This document shows, in pieces, positions 45,935 through 56,745 of a stretch of 64,000 nucleotides of DNA (positions are counted from its first letter, which is position 1; the number at the start of each line of letters is the position of its first letter). Source of the stretch: Paracoccus subflavus (GTDB lineage Bacteria > Pseudomonadota > Alphaproteobacteria > Rhodobacterales > Rhodobacteraceae); NCBI RefSeq assembly GCF_004310345.1, contig NZ_SISK01000005.1, positions 124,001 through 188,000 of the forward strand, read 5' to 3'. The notes under the pieces were generated by a model. The model searched no databases and was not told the origin of the DNA. It saw only the letters and a list, made by a program, of their open reading frames with translations. Position numbers and translations under genes: made by a program.

Positions 45935-46735
45935 ATGTATGATACGAGCCGCCGCGTGGAGAATGCCGTGACCCCCAACGATATCAAGATTCAGGCCCGC
46001 AATGTGCAGGTCTATTACGGCGACAAGCAGGCGCTGAAGGATGTGGACGTGGACATCCAGGACAAGACCGTGACCGCCTTCATCGGTCCGTCGGGCTGCG
46101 GCAAGTCCACCTTCTTGCGCTGCATCAACCGCATGAACGACACCATTCCCATCGCCCGGGTCGAGGGCGAGATCCTGCTGGACGGCGAGGATGTCTATGA
46201 CCGCCGCGTCGATCCGGTGCAGTTGCGCGCCAAGGTCGGCATGGTGTTCCAGAAGCCGAACCCGTTCCCCAAGTCGATCTATGACAACGTGGCCTATGGC
46301 CCCCGCATCCACGGGCTGGCCCGCAACCGCGCCGAACTGGACGGCATCGTCGAAAGGGCGCTGCGCGGCGCCGCCCTGTGGAACGAGGTCAAGGACCGTC
46401 TGGCGGAACCCGGCACCGGGCTGTCGGGCGGCCAGCAGCAGCGGCTGTGCATCGCCCGCGCGGTCGCGACCTCGCCCGAGGTGCTGCTGATGGACGAACC
46501 CTGTTCGGCGCTTGACCCGATCGCCACCGCCCAGATCGAGGAGCTGATCGAGGAACTGCGGACCACGTTTTCCGTGGTGATCGTGACCCATTCCATGCAG
46601 CAGGCCGCAAGGGTCAGCCAGAAGACGGCCTTTTTCCACCTGGGTAACCTGGTGGAATACGGCGACACCGACGACATCTTCACCAAGCCCAGGGACAGCC
46701 GGACCGAAGCCTATATCTCGGGCCGGATCGGCTGA
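45935..46735 (+). CDS. pstB: Phosphate ABC transporter ATP-binding protein
   Basis: A 266-residue ABC ATPase. Walker A is [20 protein letters not shown], the signature [15 protein letters not shown], Walker [17 protein letters not shown], and the switch histidine is in [39 protein letters not shown] is diagnostic of PstB. The ATG at 45935 follows AAGGAG; the frame open upstream lies in pstA sequence. Confidence 0.98.
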   Translation: MYDTSRRVENAVTPNDIKIQARNVQVYYGDKQALKDVDVDIQDKTVTAFIGPSGCGKSTFLRCINRMNDTIPIARVEGEILLDGEDVYDRRVDPVQLRAKVGMVFQKPNPFPKSIYDNVAYGPRIHGLARNRAELDGIVERALRGAALWNEVKDRLAEPGTGLSGGQQQRLCIARAVATSPEVLLMDEPCSALDPIATAQIEELIEELRTTFSVVIVTHSMQQAARVSQKTAFFHLGNLVEYGDTDDIFTKPRDSRTEAYISGRIG

Positions 46736-46756
46736 TATCTGACAAGGGGGCAGACC

Positions 46757-47482
46757 ATGAACCGCGAGAAGCATATCTCATCGGCATTCGATCGCGACCT
46801 GGAAACGATCGAGGCGCTGGCCGTCAAGATGGGCGGCATGGTCGAGGCGGCCATCACCGACGCCGCAACCGCCCTGGAAACTAGGGACGAGGAACTGGCC
46901 GAGCAGGTGCTGCGCCGCGACAGGTCCATCGACGATCTGGAACAGAGGCTGAACGACGAAGCCGCGCGGCTGATCGCGCTGCGCGCGCCCACCGCCACCG
47001 ATCTGCGCATGGTGCTGGCGGTGATGAAGATCTCGCATTCGCTGGAGCGTGTGGGGGATTACGCCAAGAACATGGCCAAGCGCACCAGCGTGCTGTCGCA
47101 GATGCCGCCCATCGATGGGGCGGGCCTTGCCTTGCGCCGGATGAGCAATGTGGTGGGAAAGATGATGCAGGACGCGCTGGACAGCTATATCCGCCGCGAC
47201 GCCGGATTGGCGCAGGACGTGCGCCAGCGCGATCTTGAGGTGGATCAGATGTATAACGCGCTGTTTCGCGAATTCCTGACGCATATGATGGAAGACCCGC
47301 GCAACATCACCGCCTGCATGCACCTTCATTTCATCGCCAAGAACATCGAACGCATGGGCGATCTGGCCACCGCGATCGCCGAACAGGTGATCTATCTGGT
47401 TTCGGGCGACCTGCCCGACGATTCGCGCCCCAAGGCCAACAGCGTTCCGATGGCCGATACGGACGCGGCGGCCGGAGGCTGA
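46757..47482 (+). CDS. phoU: Phosphate transport system regulator PhoU
   Basis: A 241-residue, almost all-helical protein with two PhoU repeats, each with the E/D-x(3)-D metal motif: RRDRSIDDLEQRLNDEAARLIALRAP, and RQRDLEVDQMYNALFREFLTHMMEDP. SHSLERVGDYAKNMAKR and AKNIERMGDLATAIAEQ are the conserved third helices. It dampens PhoR/PhoB signalling when phosphate is plentiful. AAGGGGG precedes the start; phoB begins 5 bases after its stop. Confidence 0.97.
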   Translation: MNREKHISSAFDRDLETIEALAVKMGGMVEAAITDAATALETRDEELAEQVLRRDRSIDDLEQRLNDEAARLIALRAPTATDLRMVLAVMKISHSLERVGDYAKNMAKRTSVLSQMPPIDGAGLALRRMSNVVGKMMQDALDSYIRRDAGLAQDVRQRDLEVDQMYNALFREFLTHMMEDPRNITACMHLHFIAKNIERMGDLATAIAEQVIYLVSGDLPDDSRPKANSVPMADTDAAAGG

Positions 47483-47487
47483 GGACA

Positions 47488-48177
47488 ATGACCCGTCAAT
47501 CCCCCTGTGTCCTGGTGGTCGAGGACGAAGGCGCCCAACGCGAGGTGCTGCAATACAACCTCGAGGCCGAAGGGTTTTCCGTCGTGGTGGCCGACAATGG
47601 CGAGGACGCCCTGCTTCTGGTGCAGGAGGAGCAGCCCGACCTGATGGTGCTGGACTGGATGCTGCCAAAGGTGTCGGGCATCGAGGTCTGCCGCCAGGTC
47701 AAGGCCGATCCGGCCACCCGGTCGATCCCGATCATCATGCTGTCCGCGCGCAGCGAGGAAACCGACCGCGTCCGCGGCCTGGAAACGGGTGCCGACGATT
47801 ATGTGGTCAAGCCCTATTCCGTCGTGGAACTGATGGCCCGCCTGCGCACCCAGTTGCGCCGCACCCGCCCCGCCAGCATGGGCGAGCGGCTGTCCTTTGG
47901 CGACATCATCCTGGATGCCGCCGAACACCGGGTGTTTCGCGCGGGCCTGGCGCTGCATCTGGGCCCGACCGAATTCCGGCTGCTGTCCACGCTGATGGAG
48001 AAGCCGGGCCGGGTCTGGACCCGCGAACAGTTGCTGGACCGGGTCTGGGGGCGCGACATCTATGTGGACACGCGCACCATCGACGTTCATGTGGGGCGTC
48101 TGCGCAAGGCGCTGATGCAGAACGGCGGATCGGACCCGGTGCGCACCGTGCGCGGCACCGGCTATTCCCTGGGCTGA
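47488..48177 (+). CDS. phoB: Phosphate regulon response regulator PhoB
   Basis: A 229-residue OmpR/PhoB-family regulator. Receiver domain: VLVVEDEGAQREV, the phospho-acceptor Asp56 in LMVLDWMLPKVSG, MLSARSEETDRVRGLETGADDYVVKPYS. The C-terminal winged helix shows LHLGPTEFRLLSTLMEKPGRVWTREQLLDRVWGRDIYVDTRTIDVHVGRLRKAL. It activates pst and other Pho genes. No phoR kinase gene lies beside it. It is convergent with the sugar-kinase gene with a 9-base gap. Confidence 0.97.
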   Translation: MTRQSPCVLVVEDEGAQREVLQYNLEAEGFSVVVADNGEDALLLVQEEQPDLMVLDWMLPKVSGIEVCRQVKADPATRSIPIIMLSARSEETDRVRGLETGADDYVVKPYSVVELMARLRTQLRRTRPASMGERLSFGDIILDAAEHRVFRAGLALHLGPTEFRLLSTLMEKPGRVWTREQLLDRVWGRDIYVDTRTIDVHVGRLRKALMQNGGSDPVRTVRGTGYSLG

Positions 48178-48186
48178 GACCCGGGA

Positions 48187-49062
48187 TCAGGTTCGCCCGG
48201 CGATAAAGGCCATCACCTCATCCAGCCCCGGAATGGCCTCGCCCGCGCCGGGCCGCGTCACCTTCAGCGCCGCCGCCCCAGCCGCCAGCCGCAGCGCGTC
48301 GGGCACCGTGTCGCCGCGATCCAGCGACGCCGCGAAATAGCCCGCAAAGGTATCGCCCGCCCCCGTGGTATCGACCGGACGCACGGCAAAGGCCGGCTGG
48401 CGATAGACCGCGCCGGTGATCAGGTCGCGATACTCCGCACCATCCGCGCCGCGCGTGATCAGCAGGCCCCGGACCGGCAGCGGACCGGGAATCGCCGCGA
48501 ACAGCGCCTCGGCCTCGCCCGCGTTCATGGCCAGGATCGTCGCATGGGGCAGAACGGCGCCTACCGCGTCGATGTCGAAGGGCGCGGCGGAATAGATCAC
48601 CCGGGCGCCCGCTGTTCGGGCGATCCGGGCGGCCTCGACCTGGGCGCTTGTCTCGTTCTGGATCAGCAGGCTGTCCTGCGCCGTGATGGCCGACAGCGGC
48701 TTTTCCAGCATGGCGGGGGCGATGGCGCGATTGGCGCCCGGGTGGATGACGATGGCATTCTCGGCGGCGCTGTCCAGCAGGATGACGGCATGGCCCGTCG
48801 GCTGGTCCGCCAGCCGCAGGATGCCGGCGGTATCGACGCCGCGTTCGGTCAGCCGGTCGATCACCCAGCCGTCGCCCGCCCCCATGGCGCCCAGATGGTG
48901 GGTCACGGCACCCGCGCGGGCGGCGGCGATGGACTGGTTCGCCCCTTTGCCCCCCAGGCCGCAGACATGACCGCGCGCCGCCAGCGTCTCGCCCGGCCGG
49001 GGCAGGCGGTGCAGTCGATAGACATGGTCGATGTTGATCGAACCCAGGTTCCAGATGGCCAT
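48187..49062 (-). CDS. PfkB-family carbohydrate kinase (ribokinase-like)
   Basis: A 291-residue sugar kinase. It has the N-terminal GSINIDHVYRLHRLPRPGET and GGKGANQSIAAARAG motifs and the C-terminal VDTTGAGDTFAGYFAASL with the catalytic Asp of the PfkB family. The overall pattern is closest to ribokinase (RbsK), but the monovalent-cation site is not secure by eye, so a related nucleoside or sugar specificity is possible. GGAGG precedes the ATG. It stands alone between phoB and the petABC terminator. Confidence 0.88.
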   Translation of the reverse strand: MAIWNLGSINIDHVYRLHRLPRPGETLAARGHVCGLGGKGANQSIAAARAGAVTHHLGAMGAGDGWVIDRLTERGVDTAGILRLADQPTGHAVILLDSAAENAIVIHPGANRAIAPAMLEKPLSAITAQDSLLIQNETSAQVEAARIARTAGARVIYSAAPFDIDAVGAVLPHATILAMNAGEAEALFAAIPGPLPVRGLLITRGADGAEYRDLITGAVYRQPAFAVRPVDTTGAGDTFAGYFAASLDRGDTVPDALRLAAGAAALKVTRPGAGEAIPGLDEVMAFIAGRT

Positions 49063-49114
49063 GGCATTTCCTCCAGGCGGATGTTGACCGAACCGTGCGG
49101 CATGTCCAGCAATG

Positions 49115-49140
49115 AAAAACGCGCCCCCCAGGGGGCGCGT
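49115..49140 (-). terminator. Rho-independent terminator of petABC
   Basis: ACGCGCCCCC (49119-49128) and GGGGGCGCGT (49131-49140) make a perfect 10-bp stem with a two-base centre. On the minus strand the stem is followed by TTTTT after the shared T. It lies 25 bases after the cytochrome c1 stop codon. Confidence 0.88.
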
Positions 49141-49164
49141 CGGGATCCCTATCAGGCGGAAGGA

Positions 49165-50610
49165 TCAGGTCTTGCGGTGCAGTTTCTGCTTGTGCGGCGC
49201 CCAAAGCCGCTTGTTGGTCAGATACAGAAGCGAGGTCAGCACGATCAGGAACAGAACCGACACCAGGCCCACCTGCTTGCGGTCGGTCAGCTTGGGTTCG
49301 GCCGTCCACATCATGAAGGCCGCCACGTCCGCGGCCATCTGGTCCACCGTCGCGGGCGTGCCGTCGGCATAGGTCACAAGATCATCCGACAAGGGCGCCG
49401 GCATGCTGATGAGACCGCCCGGAAAGGCGGTGTTTTCGTAAAGCACGCTGCCGGCCTGTTCGACCTCTTCACCGGTATAGCCGGTCAGGACGGCATGGAT
49501 GTATTCCGGGCCGCCGATACCGTTCACCAACTGGCTGATCCCGGTGCCATAGGGACCGCTGAATCCGGCCCGGGCCTTGGCCATCAGCGACAGGTCAGGC
49601 CCCATGCCCTCGCCCACGACCGTCGGGAAATGGTCCGTCGGCAGGCGGGCGCGTTCTTCGCCCGTTTCGGGGTCCAGCAGGGGCGCCAAGCCTGCGGCAT
49701 AGGCGCGGACCTGGTCTTCGGGCAGGCCGGGGCCGCCATCGTCGTGCAAAGTGCGGATCGGCACGAACTTCATGCCATGGCAGGCGGCGCAGACCTCGGT
49801 ATAGACCTGCAACCCGCGCTGAAGCTGGAACTGGTCGTATTTCCCGAAAGGCCCTTCGAAGCTGAAGGCGATATCCTCGATCGTGGCGGCGCCATGATCG
49901 CCGCCGTCCTTGGCTTCCTCGCCATGCTCGTCTGCGGCCATGCCCTCGATGTCGTCATGACCCTCTTCGGCGACCACCGTGCCGCTGGTTTCGGCCGGTG
50001 CTGCGGCCTCGTCGCCCTCGGTTACGGCAACGGCATCCCCGGCGGGTTCGCCGGCGCCCTCGGGCTCGGTGGCATCGGCAGCCCCCGCATCGGCCCCGGA
50101 TGCTTCGGCGGCGGGCTCATCGGTTGCTGTCTCTCCGGCCGGGGGGGCCTCGACTGCGGTTTCAGCGACCGGAGCTTCCCCAGCCGCGGTTTCCCCGGCG
50201 GGGGCCTCCCCGGAAGGGGTGCCCTCGGCAGGGGTCTCGGACGTGCCAGGAGCCGGGGCCGCATCGGCGGCAGGAGCCGCGCTCTCGGGCGCCCCCTCTG
50301 TGGTGGCCGTGGGGGCCGCCGGGGCCTCCATCGGGGTTTGTTCGGCCGCTCCGGGAACCGCGGTGGGCTCGGACGACTGGGTCGGCGCGGTCGCCGATTC
50401 CCCGGCGGGGGTCTGACCCGAACCCGCCTGGGCAGGGGCCGCGGGCGCCTGGGTCTGATCGGCCGATGGCTCGGCGGCGGGCGGCGTCACGGTTTCCTGC
50501 GCCGGCTGCGGGGCCGGGGTGGTGGTGACGGCCTCCTGGGCAAGGGCGCCGCCCCCGCCGCAGATCGCAAGGGCCAGGGCGGCAGAAAGCGTTTTTGTTC
50601 TGAGCATCAT
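49165..50610 (-). CDS. petC: Cytochrome c1 of the bc1 complex, with long acidic extension
   Basis: A 481-residue cytochrome c1. The signal peptide ([18 protein letters not shown]) is followed by about 215 residues rich in Ala, Pro, Glu and Gly before the haem domain. The c-type haem motif CAACH is near 274-278, the axial Met is in [13 protein letters not shown], and the C-terminal anchor is [20 protein letters not shown]. The acidic extension is a known feature of Paracoccus cytochrome c1 and appears somewhat longer here. It helps electrostatic docking of the membrane cytochrome c. Adjacent ATGs at 50610 and 50607 are both possible starts. Confidence 0.97.
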   Translation of the reverse strand: MMLRTKTLSAALALAICGGGGALAQEAVTTTPAPQPAQETVTPPAAEPSADQTQAPAAPAQAGSGQTPAGESATAPTQSSEPTAVPGAAEQTPMEAPAAPTATTEGAPESAAPAADAAPAPGTSETPAEGTPSGEAPAGETAAGEAPVAETAVEAPPAGETATDEPAAEASGADAGAADATEPEGAGEPAGDAVAVTEGDEAAAPAETSGTVVAEEGHDDIEGMAADEHGEEAKDGGDHGAATIEDIAFSFEGPFGKYDQFQLQRGLQVYTEVCAACHGMKFVPIRTLHDDGGPGLPEDQVRAYAAGLAPLLDPETGEERARLPTDHFPTVVGEGMGPDLSLMAKARAGFSGPYGTGISQLVNGIGGPEYIHAVLTGYTGEEVEQAGSVLYENTAFPGGLISMPAPLSDDLVTYADGTPATVDQMAADVAAFMMWTAEPKLTDRKQVGLVSVLFLIVLTSLLYLTNKRLWAPHKQKLHRKT

Positions 50611-50623
50611 TCCTTGGCTTTCC

Positions 50624-51946
50624 TTACTCGGCCATGCGCGTGGGGGAATCGTAATGCGCAAGGTAGTCTTCCTCGATCGTGGCGGGCATCGGTTCCGGCT
50701 TCTCGATCACGCCCAGCAGCGGCAGGATGACCAGGAAATAGGCGAACCAGTAGGCCGAGGCGATCAGCGAGATGGTGGCATAGGGTTCCTCGGCCGGCAT
50801 GGCGCCGCACCACATCAGCAGCACGAAATCAAACACCAGGATCCAGAACCACCACTTGAACTGCGGGCGATAGCGTCCCGACCGGACCCGGCTGGTGTCC
50901 AGCCAGGGCACGAGCGCCATCACCAGGATCGCGCCGAACATCGCCAGCACGCCGAAGAACTTGGCGTCGATGATGCCGAAGGACAGGAACTGGACGATCT
51001 GCACGACCCAGACATCGGCGGTGAAGGCGCGAAGGATCGCGTAGAAGGGCAGGAAGTACCATTCCGGCACGATATGGGCCGGTGTCGCCAGCGGGTTCGC
51101 CTCGATATAGTTGTCGGGGTGGCCCAGGTAGTTCGGCATGAAGCCCACCACCGCAAAGAATACGATCAGCACGACGCCCAGCGCGAACAGATCCTTCAGC
51201 ACGAAATAGGGCCAGAAGGGCAGCGTGTCGCGGGCGGCCTCTTGCTTGCTGGTGCGGCGCACCTCGACCCCGGTGGGGTTGTTGTTGCCGGTGGTGTGGA
51301 ACGCCCAGACATGGACGATGGCCAGCCCGAGAATCACGAAGGGCAACAGATAGTGCAGCGAGAAGAAGCGGTTCAGCGTGGCGTTGTCCACTGCCGGTCC
51401 GCCCAGCAGCCACTGCTGCAGCGCGCCGCCGATGCCCGGAATCGCGCCGAACAGTCCGGTGATCACGGTCGCGCCCCAGAAGGACATCTGGCCCCAGGGC
51501 AGCACATAGCCCATGAACGCCGTGGCCATCATCGCCAGATAGATCAGCATGCCGATGATCCAGGTGACTTCGCGCGGCGCCTTGTAGCTGCCGTAATACA
51601 GGTTGCGGAAGATGTGCAGGTACACCGCCACGAAGAACAGCGAGGCGCCGTTCGCGTGCAGATAGCGCAGCATATAGCCGCCGTTGACGTTGCGCATGAT
51701 GTGTTCGACGCTGGCGAACGCCATGTCCACATGCGGCGTATAATGCATCACCAGGACAATTCCGGTAACGATCTGCAGCACCAGGCAGAACATCAGCACG
51801 ATGCCCCAGATCCACATCCAGTTCAGGTTCTTGGGCGTGGGGATCATCAGGGTGTCATAGATCAGCCCGACGATCGGCAGGCGGCGGTAAAGCCATTTTT
51901 CCGAACCCGTCCTGGGCTCGTAATGGTCATGCGGAATTCCGGCCAT
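50624..51946 (-). CDS. petB: Cytochrome b of the bc1 complex
   Basis: A 440-residue, eight-helix membrane protein carrying two haems. Haem-ligand histidines lie in [29 protein letters not shown] and [23 protein letters not shown]. The Qo-site motif is the [14 protein letters not shown] sequence. The C-terminus has an extra alphaproteobacterial tail. It oxidises ubiquinol and drives proton translocation. AGGAGGG precedes the ATG; it lies 12 bases after the Rieske gene stop and 13 before petC. Confidence 0.98.
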   Translation of the reverse strand: MAGIPHDHYEPRTGSEKWLYRRLPIVGLIYDTLMIPTPKNLNWMWIWGIVLMFCLVLQIVTGIVLVMHYTPHVDMAFASVEHIMRNVNGGYMLRYLHANGASLFFVAVYLHIFRNLYYGSYKAPREVTWIIGMLIYLAMMATAFMGYVLPWGQMSFWGATVITGLFGAIPGIGGALQQWLLGGPAVDNATLNRFFSLHYLLPFVILGLAIVHVWAFHTTGNNNPTGVEVRRTSKQEAARDTLPFWPYFVLKDLFALGVVLIVFFAVVGFMPNYLGHPDNYIEANPLATPAHIVPEWYFLPFYAILRAFTADVWVVQIVQFLSFGIIDAKFFGVLAMFGAILVMALVPWLDTSRVRSGRYRPQFKWWFWILVFDFVLLMWCGAMPAEEPYATISLIASAYWFAYFLVILPLLGVIEKPEPMPATIEEDYLAHYDSPTRMAE

Positions 51947-51958
51947 GAAAAGCCCTCC

Positions 51959-52519
51959 TCAGCCCAGTTGGATGGTGGTGTCGCTGATAAACTCGGCGAC
52001 GGGAATATGCAGGTTCTGCGGTGCAGGGCCGCGGCGAATGCGCCCGGCGGTATCATAGTGCGAGCCGTGGCAGGGGCAGAACCAGCCGCCGAAATCGCCG
52101 GCGCCGTCGCCGATGGGCACGCAGCCCAGATGGGTGCAGACGCCGATCTGGACCAGCCATTCGCCGGCCTCGTCCAGGGTGCGGTTCTCGTCCGTGGCGG
52201 GCAACGAGGGGTCGTTTGCGTTCTGCGCGTTCTGATCCATCAGGTCGGTCAGCGGAACGGCACGGCCGGCCTCGATCTCCTCGGGGGTGCGGCGGCGGAT
52301 GAACACGGGCTTGCCCAGCCATTTCACCGTCAACTGGGTGCCTTCGGCGACCCCGCTGACATCGACCTGGATCGAGGCGAGCGCCTGGACATCGGCCGAA
52401 GGGTTCATCTGGTTCACAAGCGTCCAGGCGGCGGCGCCGGCGGCCACGGTGCCTGCGCCCGCCGTGGCGTAATAGAGGAAATCCCTCCGGGTGCCTACGT
52501 GTTCGTCTGCGTGGGACAC
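51959..52519 (-). CDS. petA: Rieske iron-sulphur subunit of the bc1 complex
   Basis: A 186-residue [2Fe-2S] protein. The first helix is a Tat-type signal anchor ([15 protein letters not shown]). The cluster motifs are CTHLGCVP and [10 protein letters not shown] choose a GTG start at 52519, giving (M)SHADEHVG as in Paracoccus; GGAG lies 8 bases upstream. A TTG start 15 bases further upstream would put that GGAG inside the gene. First gene of petABC, which together makes the cytochrome bc1 complex. Confidence 0.96.
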   Translation of the reverse strand: MSHADEHVGTRRDFLYYATAGAGTVAAGAAAWTLVNQMNPSADVQALASIQVDVSGVAEGTQLTVKWLGKPVFIRRRTPEEIEAGRAVPLTDLMDQNAQNANDPSLPATDENRTLDEAGEWLVQIGVCTHLGCVPIGDGAGDFGGWFCPCHGSHYDTAGRIRRGPAPQNLHIPVAEFISDTTIQLG

Positions 52520-52771
52520 GGGTGTATTCTCCAATTCCAGGCCGGGACCGGCCGATACGACAATCCGGGCCGCGTATCGTCGCAGCCTTCGCGCCCGCGG
52601 TTCTAGCCTTCAATTATGTGTCAGTCCAGCGGGTAAGCCAGCCTGTTCGGGCCGAGGGTCCGGGAGGTGTTGGAAAAGTGTCGCGGGCATTTCGTCGCAG
52701 CCCTGCGCGAAACGGGCATCAGCCCCCGGCCGCAGGGGTCGCGCCGCCATGGGGATATTGCGTGCCAGAGG

Positions 52772-53539
52772 TCAGAGCAGCCTCTGGCTGCGAAAGCTGA
52801 GTTCGCGCGATTTGCCGATGATCAGGTGGTCATGGATGGTGATTCCCATGCTGTCCGCGGCCTGGGCGATGCGGGCGGTCATGGTGATGTCGGACTCGGA
52901 AGGGGTGGGATCGCCCGAGGGATGGTTGTGGACCAGGATCAGGGCCGAGGCGTTCAGTTCAAGCGCGCGGCGGATGATTTCGCGCGGATAGACCGGAACA
53001 TGATCCACGGTGCCACGGGCCTGTTCCTCGTCCGCGATCAGGACGTTCTTGCGGTCCAGATACAGGACGCGGAACTGTTCGATCTCGCGATGGGCCATCG
53101 TGGTATGACAGTAATCCAGCAGCGCGTCCCAGCCTGACAGGACCGGGCGGTGCATGATCCGGGCCCGCGCCATGCGCTGCGCCGCAGCCTCGACGATCTT
53201 GAGTTCGGTGACAACCGCGGGGCCAACCCCGTCGATCTGTTCCAGCCGCGTGGCGGGGGCTGTCAGCACGCGGTTGAAGTCGCCGAAGGCTTCAATCAGG
53301 CGGCGGGCCAGCGGCTTTACGTCTTGGCGGGGAATGGCGCGGAACAGGACCAGTTCCAGCAGTTCGTAATCCGGCATCGCGGCGGCCCCGCCCAGCATGA
53401 AGCGGTCGCGCAGCCGGGCGCGGTGATCGGCCAGATAGGACGGCGCCTTTCCTTCCGGAACGGGGGACACCATCGCCTCGTCCGATGCGGGTTGGAACAA
53501 AGGCAACGATATTTCGGCAAAGGTGCGATTCGGGTCCAT
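52772..53539 (-). CDS. radC: RadC-family JAB1/MPN protein
   Basis: A 255-residue protein. A helix-hairpin-helix-like N-terminal part includes LLELVLFRAIPRQDVKPLARRLI and IDGVGPAVVTELK. The C-terminal JAMM metalloprotease-like motif is LILVHNHPSGDPTPSESD. The reported DNA-repair role of RadC has been questioned; the JAMM residues suggest a metal-dependent activity. The ATG at 53539 is preferred; a TTG at 53560 also opens the frame. It lies upstream of petA on the same strand, with a 252-base gap. Confidence 0.93.
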   Translation of the reverse strand: MDPNRTFAEISLPLFQPASDEAMVSPVPEGKAPSYLADHRARLRDRFMLGGAAAMPDYELLELVLFRAIPRQDVKPLARRLIEAFGDFNRVLTAPATRLEQIDGVGPAVVTELKIVEAAAQRMARARIMHRPVLSGWDALLDYCHTTMAHREIEQFRVLYLDRKNVLIADEEQARGTVDHVPVYPREIIRRALELNASALILVHNHPSGDPTPSESDITMTARIAQAADSMGITIHDHLIIGKSRELSFRSQRLL

Positions 53540-53587
53540 GGCGCCACCATTGACCCGCAAATGTGAAGGAAGGGTTAACGCCGTCCG

Positions 53588-54748
53588 TCAGCCCCGCATC
53601 CCGTCCCAGAAGCTTTTCACCTTGTTGAAGAAGCTATCCGACTGCGGGCTGTTGTCGGCCTGTTCGGCCTCGAAGTCGCGCAGCAGCTCGCGTTGGCGGG
53701 GGGTCAGGTTCACGGGGGTTTCGACCACCAGTTCGATCAGCATGTCGCCCGCCTCGCCAGCGGCGCCGGGGCCGTGGCGCAGCGGCGGCATCCCCTTGCC
53801 GCGCAGGCGCATCTGGCGGCCCGACTGGCTGCCTGCAGGCACCTTGACCCGGGCGCGGCCGCCGTCGATGGTGGGCACCTCGACCTCGCCGCCCAGGGCT
53901 GCGGTCGCCATGCTGACCGGCACCTGGCAGGCCAGCACCTTGCCGTCGCGCAGAAAGATGGCGTGGTCCCTGACCTCGATGAAGATGTACAGATCGCCCG
54001 CCGGGCCGCCGCGCAACCCGGCCTCGCCCTCGCCGGCCAGACGGATGCGGGTGCCGGTTTCGACCCCCGCCGGGATGTTCACCGACAAGGACCGTTCGCG
54101 TTCGATCCGGCCCGCGCCGTGGCAGGCCTTGCACGGATTCTTGACGATCTGGCCCTGGCCGCCGCAGGTGGGGCAGGTGCGTTCCACGGTGAAAAAGCCC
54201 TGCTGGGCGCGAACCTTGCCCATGCCCGCGCAGGTGGGACAGGCGGCGGGCTGGGTGGCGCCCTCGGCCCCGGTGCCCTGGCATTCCTCGCAGGCCGTCG
54301 ATCCGGGAACGCTGATGGATTTCTTGATGCCGGTATAAGCCTCTTCCAGGCTGACGCGAAGGTTGTAGCGCAGATCCTGGCCGCGTTGCGCGCGAGAGCG
54401 GCCCCCGCCGCCACCACGCCGGCCCATCATGTCGCCGAACAGATCCTCGAACACATCGGCAAAGGCGGTGCCGAAGTCGCCCGGATGGGCGCCGCGTCCA
54501 TTGAAGCCGCCGCCCATGCCGCCATCGAAGGCCGCATGGCCGAAGCGGTCATAGGCTGCCTTTTTCTGGTCGTCCCTGAGGCAGTCATAAGCCTCGTTGG
54601 CTTCCTTGAAGCGGGACTCGGCCTGGGGATTGTCCTTGTTGCGGTCGGGATGCAGTTCCTTCGCCTTCTGGCGATAGGCCTTCTTGATTTCCTCGGCCGA
54701 GGCCCCGCGCGTCACGCCCAGAACCTCGTAATAGCAACGCTTGGCCAT
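53588..54748 (-). CDS. dnaJ: Chaperone protein DnaJ
   Basis: A 386-residue type I J-protein, co-chaperone of DnaK. The J domain has [16 protein letters not shown] and the HPD motif in [13 protein letters not shown] glycine-rich linker ([11 protein letters not shown]) precedes four zinc-finger repeats: [32 protein letters not shown]. The C-terminal substrate-binding domains are complete. Note RCYYEVLG where DYYEVLG is usual. The ATG at 54748 follows AGGACAG. It lies 80 bases after dnaK. Confidence 0.98.
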   Translation of the reverse strand: MAKRCYYEVLGVTRGASAEEIKKAYRQKAKELHPDRNKDNPQAESRFKEANEAYDCLRDDQKKAAYDRFGHAAFDGGMGGGFNGRGAHPGDFGTAFADVFEDLFGDMMGRRGGGGGRSRAQRGQDLRYNLRVSLEEAYTGIKKSISVPGSTACEECQGTGAEGATQPAACPTCAGMGKVRAQQGFFTVERTCPTCGGQGQIVKNPCKACHGAGRIERERSLSVNIPAGVETGTRIRLAGEGEAGLRGGPAGDLYIFIEVRDHAIFLRDGKVLACQVPVSMATAALGGEVEVPTIDGGRARVKVPAGSQSGRQMRLRGKGMPPLRHGPGAAGEAGDMLIELVVETPVNLTPRQRELLRDFEAEQADNSPQSDSFFNKVKSFWDGMRG

Positions 54749-54778
54749 TTTCTGTCCTGTCTTGTTCCCCAACGAAAC

Positions 54779-54808
54779 GGCCGGCCCGCGTCATCGCACG
54801 GACCGGCC
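54779..54808 (-). terminator. Hairpin in the dnaK-dnaJ intercistronic gap
   Basis: On the minus strand GGCCGGTCCGTG (54808-54797) pairs with CGCGGGCCGGCC (54790-54779) over 12 bp including two G-U pairs, with loop CGATGA. It is followed by GTTTCGTTGG, a poor T-run. It probably gives partial termination or stabilises the dnaK mRNA, so that DnaK is made in excess over DnaJ. Confidence 0.55.
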
Positions 54809-54828
54809 CCGAAAGGGTGCGGCCCGGA

Positions 54829-56745
54829 TCAGCCGCGCTTCTTGTTTTCGCCCAGGTCTTCGAAATCGGCATCCACGATGTCGTCGTCGACGTTGCGGGG
54901 CTGATCGCCATCGTCATCGCCCGCGTCGCCCGCACCCTGCTGCGCCTTGTAGATGGCCTCGCCCAGCCGCATCGACGCATCCATCACATTCTGGATGCCG
55001 CCGCGGATCTTGCCCGCGTCGTCGGACTTGAGCGATTCCTCCAGCGCGCTCACGGCCAGTTCGATCGCCTCGACCGTCGATCCGTCCACCTTGTCGCCAT
55101 GATCCTCGAGCGATTTCTTGGTGGAATGGATCAGGCTTTCGGCCTGGTTCCTGGCCTCGACCAGCTCGCGGCGCTGCTTGTCGGCGTCGGCATTGGCCTC
55201 GGCATCCTTCACCATCCGCTCGATATCCTCGTCGGACAGGCCGCCCGAGGCTTGGATGGTGATGTTCTGCGTCTTGCCGGTGCCCTTGTCCTTGGCGCTG
55301 ACCGAAACGATGCCGTTGGCGTCGATGTCGAAGGTCACCTCGATCTGCGGCATGCCGCGCGGCGCGGGCGGAATGTCCTCGAGGTTGAACTGACCCAGCA
55401 GCTTGTTGTCGGCCGCCATTTCCCGTTCGCCCTGGAACACCCGGATGGTCACGGCATTCTGGTTGTCCTCGGCGGTCGAGAAGATCTGCGACTTCTTGGT
55501 CGGGATCGTGGTGTTGCGGTCGATCAGGCGGGTGAACACACCACCCAGGGTCTCGATGCCCAGCGACAGCGGCGTCACGTCCAGCAGCACCACGTCCTTG
55601 ACATCGCCCTGCAGAACGCCCGCCTGGATGGCTGCGCCCAGGGCCACCACCTCGTCGGGGTTGACGCCCTTGTGGGGTTCCTTGCCGAAGAACTCGGTCA
55701 CGGCCTCGATCACCTTGGGCATCCGGGTCATGCCGCCGACCAGGACCACCTCGTCGATGTCGGATTTCGACACGCCGGCGTCCTTGATGGCGTCCGCCAC
55801 CGGCTTCATGGTGCGCTTGATCAGGTCGGCAACCAGGCTTTCCAGCTTGGCGCGGGTCAGCTTGATGACCAGGTGCAGCGGCGTGCCGCTGTTCTTGTCC
55901 ATCGAGATGAACGGCTGGTTGATTTCGGTCTGCGACGACGACGACAGCTCGATCTTGGCCTTCTCGGCAGCCTCCTTCAGGCGCTGGAGGGCCATCTTGT
56001 CGCGGGTCAGATCGACACCGTGTTCCTTTTTGAACTCCTCGGCGAGGTAGTTCACGATCCGCATGTCGAAGTCTTCGCCGCCCAGGAACGTGTCGCCGTT
56101 GGTGGACTTCACCTCGAACAGGCCGTCGTCGATCTCCAGGATGGTGATGTCGAAGGTGCCGCCACCAAGGTCATAGACGGCGATGGTCTTGCTGTCCTTC
56201 TTGTCCAGGCCATAGGCCAGGGCTGCCGCGGTCGGCTCGTTGATGATGCGCAGAACCTCGAGGCCGGCGATCTTGCCGGCGTCCTTGGTGGCCTGACGCT
56301 GCGCGTCGTTGAAATAGGCGGGCACCGTGATGACGGCCTGCGTCACCGGCTCTCCCAGATAGCTTTCGGCGGTTTCCTTCATCTTCTGAAGGATCATCGC
56401 GCTGACTTGGGCGGGGGAATATTTCTCGCCCTTCACCTCGACCCAGGCGTCGCCGTTGCCGCCATCCACGATGTTGTAGGGGACAAGTTTCTTGTCCTTT
56501 TCCACGGCCTCGTCGCCGATGCGGCGGCCGATGAGGCGTTTCACCGCAAAGACGGTGTTGGTGGGGTTCGTGACCGCCTGGCGCTTGGCCGGCTGGCCGA
56601 CAAGGCGTTCGCCATCCGTGAAGCCCACGATCGAGGGCGTGGTGCGGGCGCCTTCGCTGTTCTCGATGACCTTGGGCTGGCTGCCGTCCATGATCGCGAC
56701 GCAGCTGTTCGTGGTGCCGAGGTCGATGCCGATGACTTTTGACAT
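54829..56745 (-). CDS. dnaK: Chaperone protein DnaK (Hsp70)
   Basis: A 638-residue Hsp70. The ATPase signatures are [38 protein letters not shown] and [16 protein letters not shown]. The substrate-binding domain has [27 protein letters not shown] and a complete lid. The C-terminal tail is short and Asp/Gly-rich, without the typical EEVKD ending. AAGGA precedes the ATG. First gene of dnaK-dnaJ, behind a candidate heat-shock promoter. Confidence 0.99.
   Translation of the reverse strand: MSKVIGIDLGTTNSCVAIMDGSQPKVIENSEGARTTPSIVGFTDGERLVGQPAKRQAVTNPTNTVFAVKRLIGRRIGDEAVEKDKKLVPYNIVDGGNGDAWVEVKGEKYSPAQVSAMILQKMKETAESYLGEPVTQAVITVPAYFNDAQRQATKDAGKIAGLEVLRIINEPTAAALAYGLDKKDSKTIAVYDLGGGTFDITILEIDDGLFEVKSTNGDTFLGGEDFDMRIVNYLAEEFKKEHGVDLTRDKMALQRLKEAAEKAKIELSSSSQTEINQPFISMDKNSGTPLHLVIKLTRAKLESLVADLIKRTMKPVADAIKDAGVSKSDIDEVVLVGGMTRMPKVIEAVTEFFGKEPHKGVNPDEVVALGAAIQAGVLQGDVKDVVLLDVTPLSLGIETLGGVFTRLIDRNTTIPTKKSQIFSTAEDNQNAVTIRVFQGEREMAADNKLLGQFNLEDIPPAPRGMPQIEVTFDIDANGIVSVSAKDKGTGKTQNITIQASGGLSDEDIERMVKDAEANADADKQRRELVEARNQAESLIHSTKKSLEDHGDKVDGSTVEAIELAVSALEESLKSDDAGKIRGGIQNVMDASMRLGEAIYKAQQGAGDAGDDDGDQPRNVDDDIVDADFEDLGENKKRG

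Noticed and set aside
49979-50528. Short repeated blocks that could suggest a repeat array or CRISPR
   Set aside because: The repeats are imperfect, have no regular spacers, and are the coding sequence of the Ala/Pro/Glu-rich part of cytochrome c1.
52520-52771. Possible small gene in the 252-base petA-radC gap
   Set aside because: Open frames here lack ribosome-binding sites and family features; the region most likely holds the petABC promoter, though no firm -35/-10 pair can be named.
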